Origin: Thioalkalivibrio sp. | GTDB lineage: Bacteria; Pseudomonadota; Gammaproteobacteria; Ectothiorhodospirales; Ectothiorhodospiraceae | Assembly (NCBI GenBank): GCA_007119005.1 | Contig: SKQM01000070.1 | Coordinates: 1-6,886, forward strand | Direction: 5' to 3' | Length of the DNA stretch: 6,886 nucleotides | Shown: positions 1-5,131 of the stretch, piece after piece | Numbering within the stretch: position 1 is the stretch's first letter | Layout: each line of letters starts with the position of its first letter | Translations under genes and position numbers: made by a program | Notes under the pieces: generated by a model | What the model was told of the DNA's origin: nothing | The model's database searches: none | Seen by the model: only the letters and a program-made list of their open reading frames with translations

Positions 1-171
1 ATACCGCCTCCGGCATTCGCTACCATGCCCCCGTGCATACGCCGATAGAGCCGCGTTTTCGGCCTCAAAATTGCCGGTCAAAGGCCCGAAAAATGGCCAA
101 TTCGAACCGCTTTTCGGCTCTTTTTTATAGCGTTGCGCTGGTCCGACCCAGCTCTGCGCGGCGGCGTCCGC
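1..171. other. Gene-free left edge with small hairpins
   Basis: I see no convincing gene here. Short open frames run in both directions but lack a good ribosome binding site or recognisable protein. A minus-strand frame from an ATG at 38 (or 26) stays open to the window edge with the start MHGGMVANAGGG, too short to judge. Several inverted repeats are visible: GCTGG/CCAGC at 137-152, GGCGG/CCGCC at 160-172 (overlapping the yaeQ stop), GGCC/GGCC at 83-98, and GAACCG/CGGCTC at 104-120 before a T run. The region lies downstream of yaeQ and may hold its transcript end. Confidence 0.4.
104..126 (+). terminator. Possible intrinsic terminator (hairpin plus T6)
   Basis: GAACCG (104-109) can pair with CGGCTC (115-120) across a five-base loop, with one A-C mismatch, and is followed at once by TTTTTT (121-126). 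On the plus strand it would end a transcript entering from left of the window. On the minus strand the mismatch becomes a G-U pair, so the hairpin is slightly stronger, but the T run is then replaced by GAATTGGCCA before TTTTT. Use by yaeQ transcripts is therefore possible but less typical. The short stem and the mismatch keep confidence low. Confidence 0.4.
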
Positions 172-723
172 CTACCTTTGTCCGACAGGATCCTGCAGCA
201 CCTCGGGATGGGCCTCGATGGTGGTCTCACCCGAAGTGAACCACGCAACCCCGTCCTGGATCGTGCACTGGATGCTCATGTTGCGGGAAGCGAGCGCGGC
301 CAGCGCCTCGGTGGTGGCGACGGGCAGCTTCAGCACACTGAGGTTGCGCTGCGCCGACAGGGCCTCACGGTGTTGCCGCCACCAGACGTCTACGGTACGC
401 CCGTAGGTCAGCACCGACACGCGCCCCGCCCTGCCACCGGCCTTCCGGATGTCCCGCGGGTCGGGCGTGCCGACGTCGATCCAGTGCTGGACGGACCCGG
501 TCGCATCCGGCTGCAGCAGATCGGCCTCATCCTCCGTGGACAGACCCCTGCCAAAACGCAGGGTCTCGCTCGCGTACAGGCAGAACGCGAGCAGCCGCAC
601 CATCAGCCGCTCGTCCGTCTCCGACGGATGGCGGGCCAGGGTCAGCGAATGGCTCCCGTAATAATGGCGGTCCAGATCCGAAACCTGGACGTCCGCTTTG
701 AAGATGGTGGCTTTCAGCGCCAT
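172..723 (-). CDS. yaeQ: YaeQ family protein
   Basis: The 183-residue product matches my knowledge of YaeQ over its whole length, close to the 181 residues of the E. coli protein. Visible signatures are MALKATIFKA at the start, DLDRHYYGSHSLTLARHPSE at 16-35, TDERLMVRLLAF at 36-47, WIDVGTP at 81-87, VWWRQ at 113-117 and IQCTIQDG at 151-158. Published structures of the family show a variant PD-(D/E)XK nuclease-like fold. The cellular role is unknown, and an early link to RfaH-related suppression was not upheld. There is no signal peptide, so it should be cytoplasmic. The frame stays open upstream to 801, but the family start is the ATG at 723, which I use. The stop is TAG at 172-174. It is divergent from the small membrane gene at 849, with 125 bases between them. 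Confidence 0.93.
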   Translation of the reverse strand: MALKATIFKADVQVSDLDRHYYGSHSLTLARHPSETDERLMVRLLAFCLYASETLRFGRGLSTEDEADLLQPDATGSVQHWIDVGTPDPRDIRKAGGRAGRVSVLTYGRTVDVWWRQHREALSAQRNLSVLKLPVATTEALAALASRNMSIQCTIQDGVAWFTSGETTIEAHPEVLQDPVGQR

Positions 724-848
724 GCGAACACACTCTACATCAAGCCCGGAACCGGGGCCGCTCCCGGTGGCGGCGACGCCACGAGGGAACGATTCCGGCA
801 CGGCTGGGTCCGCAACGGGTATGAATCACAAGACTCGAGGGACGAGCG

Positions 849-1079
849 ATGCAGAAATGGGTTTCGGTGTTTTGGCCTTCCTTCATCATGTCGGCGGTGG
901 CAACCGTCGTCGTGTTTCTGTTCCTGGACCCCGCACAGCTCGCGCTTAGCGGTGGACCCGCGCTGACGACGCTGGGCTATTACTCCGTCACCTTCCTCTT
1001 TCTCTGGGCGACCACTGCGGCGACCACGCTGATCTCGTATTTCTTCCAGCGCCCGCCGGAGAGCTTCAACCCGGACTGA
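849..1079 (+). CDS. Small two-helix inner membrane protein, function unknown
   Basis: The product has 76 residues and two hydrophobic stretches suited to membrane helices, about residues 8-27 (FWPSFIMSAVATVVVFLFLD) and 41-66 (a segment rich in Tyr, Phe and Ala). A short loop with DPAQLALSGGPA joins them, and the tail QRPPESFNPD is polar. The pattern (N-terminal W, then WPSF, a DP in the loop, a Tyr-Ser pair opening helix 2) resembles a small uncharacterised protein I recall from several proteobacteria, but I cannot name a function. Purine-rich GAGGGACGAG lies just upstream of the ATG. It is probably a single gene: a separate promoter lies between it and the RlpA-like gene. That it is coding is fairly sure; its role is not known. 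Confidence 0.8.
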   Translation: MQKWVSVFWPSFIMSAVATVVVFLFLDPAQLALSGGPALTTLGYYSVTFLFLWATTAATTLISYFFQRPPESFNPD

Positions 1080-1096
1080 CCAGGATCCGCGTAAGG

Positions 1097-1125
1097 TTTA
1101 CATAGCATTAGAGCTCGCTTATATT
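1097..1125 (+). promoter_or_regulatory. Sigma70-type promoter for the RlpA-like gene
   Basis: TTTACA (1097-1102, 5 of 6 to consensus) and TATATT (1120-1125, 5 of 6) are separated by exactly 17 bases, in an AT-rich patch of an otherwise GC-rich region. Transcription should start near 1132, giving a leader of about 70 bases before the ATG at 1202. The -10 box overlaps a possible in-frame TTG at 1124, which argues against that codon as the translation start. Confidence 0.75.
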
Positions 1126-1157
1126 GCGTGCGATGTCGGCTCGTGAGTCGTTTCGCC

Positions 1158-1191
1158 TCTCTCGCGGCCCGGTCCTGAACCAACCGAGAGA
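1158..1191 (+). promoter_or_regulatory. Leader stem-loop next to the RlpA-like gene's ribosome binding site
   Basis: TCTCTCG (1158-1164) is perfectly complementary to CGAGAGA (1185-1191), with a 20-base loop that can form a small inner GGT/ACC pairing. The right arm runs directly into AAAGGG, the ribosome binding site for the ATG at 1202. If formed in the mRNA, the stem would partly mask the purine-rich site and could tune translation. This is a seven-pair stem seen by eye and may be chance. Confidence 0.3.
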
Positions 1192-1201
1192 AAGGGCGAT
1201 C

Positions 1202-1600
1202 ATGCGTCGATACTCGTTATTCGCTGTGGGGCTGTGGGTGCTGCTCCTGTTTTCGGCTCCCGTCGGCGCCCAGACAGCCATTGCGCTCGGCCACACCGAG
1301 GTCGGCACCGCGTCCTTTTACCACGACCGCTTCCACGGACGGACCACCGCCAACGGCGAACGCTTCGACCAGGGCGCCTATTCGGCGGCCCATCGCACTC
1401 TCCCCTTCGGCACCATGGTGCGCGTCACGCGCGTGGACACCGGCAGCAGTGTGGTCGTCACCATCAACGACCGGGGTCCGTTCAAGAAGGGACGAATCGT
1501 CGATCTCTCCCGCCGGGCCGCGCGCGATCTCGCAATGGTCGACCAGGGACTGGCGAAGGTGAAGGTCGAGGTTTTGAGCCTTCCGCTGCGCGAAGTCTGA
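1202..1600 (+). CDS. RlpA-like exported double-psi beta-barrel protein
   Basis: The 132-residue product has a signal peptide ([10 protein letters not shown], a Leu-rich core, then APVGAQ around 19-24, a likely signal peptidase I site) followed by a DPBB domain at about 33-125. The RlpA signature is clear: [20 protein letters not shown] (35-54), [10 protein letters not shown] (62-71), INDRGPF (88-94) and [11 protein letters not shown] (97-107). The acidic residues E53/D56, H64 and D90 fall where catalytic or conserved residues lie in RlpA lytic transglycosylases, which cleave glycan strands lacking stem peptides at division septa. Unlike classical RlpA, it has no lipobox cysteine and no C-terminal SPOR domain, so septal targeting cannot be assumed. 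The start is the ATG at 1202, with AAAGGG five bases upstream and a signal peptide beginning there. An upstream TTG at 1124 lies in the -10 box. It appears to be monocistronic. Confidence 0.9.
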   Translation: MRRYSLFAVGLWVLLLFSAPVGAQTAIALGHTEVGTASFYHDRFHGRTTANGERFDQGAYSAAHRTLPFGTMVRVTRVDTGSSVVVTINDRGPFKKGRIVDLSRRAARDLAMVDQGLAKVKVEVLSLPLREV

Positions 1601-1651
1601 AGGGCCTGGCCCCTTCCGGACGGCATCCGGCAATCGCCAGACCTCCTCGTG

Positions 1652-1680
1652 GGTTGCGATCGCGGTCGCAGCCTGTCTTT
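1652..1680 (+). terminator. Probable terminator after the RlpA-like gene
   Basis: GGTTGCGA (1652-1659) pairs with TCGCAGCC (1666-1673) through eight pairs, one a G-U wobble, around a six-base loop, followed by TGTCTTT. The stem is strong but the T tract is interrupted. It lies about 50 bases after the stop codon. A second stem, GAAGGG/CCCTTC (1599-1616), overlaps the stop codon and lacks a T tract. Confidence 0.5.
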
Positions 1681-1818
1681 CGGCCACACCGCATCCGGAA
1701 TAGCCAACCTCGCAAACTTGCCCAATGCAGCGCCGGCAGTTCTAGCGAAGCGATCTGGTACCGAACTTTCCGCATGGCCCACGAGCGCGGTAACCTGTTT
1801 CCGTCAACCGCCCCCCTA

Positions 1819-1824
1819 GGGAGG
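1819..1824 (+). promoter_or_regulatory. Ribosome binding site of the nitroreductase gene
   Basis: GGGAGG lies five bases before the ATG at 1830 and fixes that start. Its first three bases are the right half of the perfect palindrome CCCTAGGG (1814-1821), so the site is partly self-complementary with the C run just upstream. Confidence 0.7.
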
Positions 1825-1829
1825 ATGGA

Positions 1830-2507
1830 ATGCGCGCATGGGTCGCGGGTGCAGTGATGATGGTTCTTCCCATCGCGGGACAGACGAGCCCCCTGCTGGA
1901 GCCAGGAACGCTGGTGGCGCTTCCCGGGGCCGCCCAATCGGGCGGCATGTCCGTCGAACAGGCGTTGCGGGAACGGCGCTCGGTACGCAGTTACGGCCGC
2001 GATCCCCTCAGCATGCGAGAGATCGCCCAGCTCCTCTGGGCGGCTCAGGGGGTTTCCGAACCGCGCCAGGGTTTCCGGACCGCGCCGTCGGCAGGTGCGA
2101 CCTTCCCGCTGGAGGTCGATCTGCTGGTCACTGGAATTCCCGAACTGCCGGCCGGCGTCTACCGTTACCGCCCGCGGGAACACAGCCTCGAACTCCGGGT
2201 ACCGGGCGACCGACGCCGGACGCTCGAGGCCGCGGCGCTCGGGCAATCCTCGATCGGCAACGCCCCGGTGGTGATGGTGATCTCCGGCGTGACCCCGCGT
2301 ACCGCACGGCGTTATGGTGCGAGGGCCGAGCGCTACGTGCACATGGAGGCCGGGCATGCCGCGCAGAATGTCTACCTGCAGGGCACGGCACTGGGTATCG
2401 GGACTGTCGTGATCGGCGCGTTCCGGGATGACGGCGTCGCGGCTGCACTGAGCCTCGAGCGCTCCGAGGAGCCGCTCTACATCATGCCGCTGGGCCGGCT
2501 GCGCTGA
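1830..2507 (+). CDS. SagB/ThcOx-type nitroreductase with apparent signal peptide
   Basis: The product has 225 residues. Residues 1-19 (MRAWVAGAVMMVLPIAGQT) look like a signal peptide without a twin-arginine motif. The rest follows the SagB/ThcOx branch of the FMN-dependent nitroreductase fold: ALRERRSVRSYG (45-56, the basic motif that binds the flavin phosphate), LSMREIAQLLWAAQG (60-74), PSAGATFPLEVDLLV (86-100), GVYRYRPREHSLE (109-121), HMEAGHAAQNVYLQGTALGI (171-190) and the C-terminal EEPLYIMPLGR (213-223). SagB relatives dehydrogenate azolines to azoles in peptide natural products, but no SagC/SagD-like cyclodehydratase or precursor peptide gene is visible nearby. A free-standing oxidoreductase of unknown substrate is therefore the safest call. 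It is short for SagB, consistent with the compact single-domain type. The gene has its own strong ribosome binding site and is 92 bases ahead of the membrane protein gene, possibly co-transcribed. Confidence 0.87.
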   Translation: MRAWVAGAVMMVLPIAGQTSPLLEPGTLVALPGAAQSGGMSVEQALRERRSVRSYGRDPLSMREIAQLLWAAQGVSEPRQGFRTAPSAGATFPLEVDLLVTGIPELPAGVYRYRPREHSLELRVPGDRRRTLEAAALGQSSIGNAPVVMVISGVTPRTARRYGARAERYVHMEAGHAAQNVYLQGTALGIGTVVIGAFRDDGVAAALSLERSEEPLYIMPLGRLR

Positions 2508-2599
2508 CCTCGGGAGCAGCGAACGATCGCGAGCCGCTACGGTCCTCTGATTACACCCAATATCACGGCAGGCCCGGACGCGATACGACTGGAAATCCG

Positions 2600-3082
2600 A
2601 TGACCGAACCGAACGTGCAACGTGGAACCCTCTGGTTCTGGCTGATCCTCAGCATGGGCGCCGCGCTGGCGCTGGTCGGCCTGGGACTGGGACTCGAACC
2701 CCACGGGGCCCCGGTGCTGCGCGCGCCCACCGGCTCACCCGCCGCGGGCGCCTTCGGCTTTGGCCTGTTCCTGTTCTGGGCCGCCTACGCTTATGGGCTT
2801 TCCGCCGGACGCGCGGCCGGAGCGCGGGACTACCTGCTGGTCGCGGCGAACCTCGGCCTGCCGCTGCTGGTGATGTGGCTCTGGCTGGACGGGCTCTACG
2901 CGCTGGCGATGATCGCGGCCCTGGGCTGGTCGGCAAGCCTGGTCGCGATGGGAATCCGGCTGTTCCTGCGCGAGCCGATCGCTGGCCTGATGCTGCTGCC
3001 GATCTTCGGGACAAGCCTCACCGCGAGCGTGCTTTCACTCGCGTTCTGGATGGTTCCCGAGGCCGGCGCCGCCCTGCGCTGA
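2600..3082 (+). CDS. Five-helix membrane protein, TspO/MBR-like
   Basis: The 160-residue product has five hydrophobic segments at about 11-31, 50-70, 77-97, 100-122 and 127-151, the number, order and total length expected for the TspO/MBR (tryptophan-rich sensory protein) family of tetrapyrrole- and sterol-binding membrane proteins. Helix 4 and 5 (RLFLREPIAGLMLLPIFGTS at 120-139, then a Leu/Ala/Ser helix ending AFWM) align naturally with the TspO pattern of a short basic-acidic loop, an Ala-Gly start, LLLPY and a closing IW. The hallmark tryptophans and prolines around the TspO first loop (PxWxPP then W) are absent: the equivalent stretch reads APVLRAPTGSPAAGAFGFG (37-55). It is either a divergent family member or an unrelated protein of the same topology. 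The ribosome binding site is weak (GGAAATCC). It ends 21 bases from the stop of the convergent hydrolase gene. Confidence 0.75.
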   Translation: MTEPNVQRGTLWFWLILSMGAALALVGLGLGLEPHGAPVLRAPTGSPAAGAFGFGLFLFWAAYAYGLSAGRAAGARDYLLVAANLGLPLLVMWLWLDGLYALAMIAALGWSASLVAMGIRLFLREPIAGLMLLPIFGTSLTASVLSLAFWMVPEAGAALR

Positions 3083-3103
3083 CCGCGTTGGCCCCATGGC
3101 CCA

Positions 3104-5131
3104 CTACACGAGATCCCGCGGGATCGTCACGTCCCAGTTCCGCGAGTAGACCCGCCGTTCGCCCTCGAAAGCATCCAGCTCCGCGTGCAACAGAAAGTCA
3201 CGCGGGGTGGACGTCAGCACCGTGCGCGTGACCGTGCGCACCTGCCAGTCGCCGCGGCGGAAGCCCCGCTCCCACACGGTCTCACCGCGCGTCGAGTTGA
3301 AGTCGTCGCCCCGGTAGCTGTACCACTCCTGCGCCTTGCGCTGCATCTCCAGACCCAATTCCTGCAACAGCACCGCGCCCTGGTCGTCGATCACCTCGAG
3401 CGTGGAACGATCCAGCGCAAGATCACGGATCACCCGCCAGTTGTGGGCCTGGCCGCGGATCTGCACCGTCTCGGTCGACGCGGGCCCGCCCTCGGGTTCG
3501 GCGAAGGCGATGCGGGCGTCCTCTGCATCCCGAGGCGGGCGCACCGGCAGTAACAGACGGCTCGCACCCGCGTGGATGCGCAGACGCACCGCCTCGGGCG
3601 CGGGCCAGGCCAGCGGCCAGTAGGAAGTGGACAGCGACAGTCGAATGCGGTGGCCGGCCGGAAAACGCTGCGCAACATCGTTGAGCTTCACGCGCACACG
3701 ATAGCTGCGATCCGGCTCCATGGGCCGCGGCGACTCCGAGCCATCCCGGTGCGTGAGGTTGAGCAGGCCGTAGGTGATGCGGGTGGCCTTGTCATCGGTA
3801 GCGACGTCGGACAGCCGCGCCGCCACCATCGCCACCGGCCGGTCCACGCTGAGTTCCAACTCGACCAACGCGGCGCCCAGCATCTCCAGCGGCTCGTCCA
3901 GCGGGGCGCTGGTGAACACCATCGCGCCCCCGTCCTCTTCGCGCTGGTCGTGCGGCAGATCCGGCGTCGCCGCGTAGGAGCACCATTTGCCGGCGAACAG
4001 ACCCACGCTCAGCGGCGAACGCAGCGTCATCTTGCGCTCCGGGACGTCGACCTCGTCCGTCTCCAGAGTGCCAGGCCAGGCGAGCGTCCAGGCCCGGCGT
4101 GTCACCTGCGGCGAGGGCCAGCGCGATTCGCCCACCCATCGCCCCGGGCGCTCGTCGTAATAAGTGGTCGGCGGCACGCTGTCCTGCATCCATGCGCGCA
4201 GCATCGGCTCGTCCATGATTCCGGTGTGTTTTCCCTTCAGCCAGTGGTCCCACCAGCGCAGGCACTCCTGCAGGAAACCGATTGCGGGCCCGGGGACACC
4301 AAGGTGCGGGTACTTGTGGCTCCAGGGGCCGACCAGCCCGAGCCGCGGAACCCGCAGATGGGCGAGCAGGCGGAACACCGCGTTCGAATAGCCGTCGGCC
4401 CAGCCGCTGACCGCCATCACCGGACAGCGGATCGCGGACCAGTCCTCACAGACCGAGCCATGCTTCCAGTAGGCATCACGCCGCTGGTGGCGCAGCCACT
4501 GCTCGAGCCACAGCCCGCTGCCCTCCAGGCGCTGAAACCACATCCGGCGCCACTGATCGCCGACCAGTTCCGGATCCGGAGGCAGGGAGTTGTACGCGAA
4601 CATCGTCGAGGCCCAGGAGAGGTTGTCACCGAGCAGGCAGCCGCCCATGTGATGCACGTCGTCGGCGTAGCGGTCGTCGGTGGAACAGGCACTGACCACG
4701 GCCTTCAGTGCCGGGGGCTGCAATGCAGCGATCTGCAACCCGTTGAAGCCGCCCCAGGAGATGCCGATCATGCCGACCTTGCCCGTGCACCAGGGCTGCT
4801 CACTCAGCCACTCGATCACCTCGACCCCGTCATCGAGCTCCTGCTGCAGGTACTCGTCCTTCAGGACCCCCTCGGAATCGCCGCTGCCGCGCAGATCGAC
4901 GCGCAGGCAGGCGTAGCCGTGGCCCGCGATATAGTGGTGCATCCGGTCGTCGCGGGCGCGGGTGGAATCGCGCTTGCGGTAGGGAATGTATTCGAGGATC
5001 GCGGGTACCGGGTGTTCCAGTGCATCCTTGGGTCTCCAGAGCCGCGCGGCCAGGCGGGTTCCGTCCGCAAGCGTAATCCAGAGATGCTCCTCGATCCGAA
5101 CCTGCCGGGGGAACTCGGTAACGATCTTCAT
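3104..5131 (-). CDS. CocE/NonD family (peptidase S15-type) serine hydrolase
   Basis: This 675-residue protein has an alpha/beta-hydrolase domain followed by the beta-rich C-terminal domain of X-Pro dipeptidyl-peptidase-type enzymes. The catalytic triad is readable: nucleophile S125 in GISWGG (123-128), D246 in SGWADGYSN (242-250) and H272 in GPWSHKYP (268-275). Tyr51 in EYIPYRKRD fits the oxyanion-hole tyrosine of CocE, and RVDLRGSGDSEG (77-88) is the conserved strand-turn region. The jelly-roll domain probably starts near residue 330. About 100-150 residues beyond the typical 570-residue CocE length form a C-terminal extension ending WDVTIPRDLV. Family members cleave peptides, amides or esters with an N-terminal acyl group (X-Pro peptides, cocaine, glutaryl-7-ACA, alpha-amino acid esters), so the substrate here is not predictable. 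No signal peptide is seen, so it should be cytoplasmic. The ATG overlaps the stop of the ATP-grasp gene (ATGA), with GGGAGG five bases upstream. Confidence 0.93.
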   Translation of the reverse strand: MKIVTEFPRQVRIEEHLWITLADGTRLAARLWRPKDALEHPVPAILEYIPYRKRDSTRARDDRMHHYIAGHGYACLRVDLRGSGDSEGVLKDEYLQQELDDGVEVIEWLSEQPWCTGKVGMIGISWGGFNGLQIAALQPPALKAVVSACSTDDRYADDVHHMGGCLLGDNLSWASTMFAYNSLPPDPELVGDQWRRMWFQRLEGSGLWLEQWLRHQRRDAYWKHGSVCEDWSAIRCPVMAVSGWADGYSNAVFRLLAHLRVPRLGLVGPWSHKYPHLGVPGPAIGFLQECLRWWDHWLKGKHTGIMDEPMLRAWMQDSVPPTTYYDERPGRWVGESRWPSPQVTRRAWTLAWPGTLETDEVDVPERKMTLRSPLSVGLFAGKWCSYAATPDLPHDQREEDGGAMVFTSAPLDEPLEMLGAALVELELSVDRPVAMVAARLSDVATDDKATRITYGLLNLTHRDGSESPRPMEPDRSYRVRVKLNDVAQRFPAGHRIRLSLSTSYWPLAWPAPEAVRLRIHAGASRLLLPVRPPRDAEDARIAFAEPEGGPASTETVQIRGQAHNWRVIRDLALDRSTLEVIDDQGAVLLQELGLEMQRKAQEWYSYRGDDFNSTRGETVWERGFRRGDWQVRTVTRTVLTSTPRDFLLHAELDAFEGERRVYSRNWDVTIPRDLV

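Noticed and set aside
724..801. N-terminal extension of the yaeQ frame by 26 codons
   Set aside because: The YaeQ family starts with MALKATIFKA, which is the ATG at 723; the extension is low-complexity and unlike the family.
133..966. 277-codon plus-strand frame opposite yaeQ
   Set aside because: Antisense to a confidently identified yaeQ; composition is typical of shadow frames.
1124..1201. TTG start for the RlpA-like gene at 1124
   Set aside because: It lies inside the -10 box of the promoter, and the signal peptide begins properly at the ATG at 1202.
1482..2357. 291-codon minus-strand frame across the RlpA-like and nitroreductase genes
   Set aside because: It spans two well-supported plus-strand genes and the gap between them and resembles no protein family.
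1830..3082. Azole peptide natural-product cluster built around the SagB-like gene
   Set aside because: No cyclodehydratase, leader peptide, protease or transporter gene is in the window; the neighbours are unrelated.
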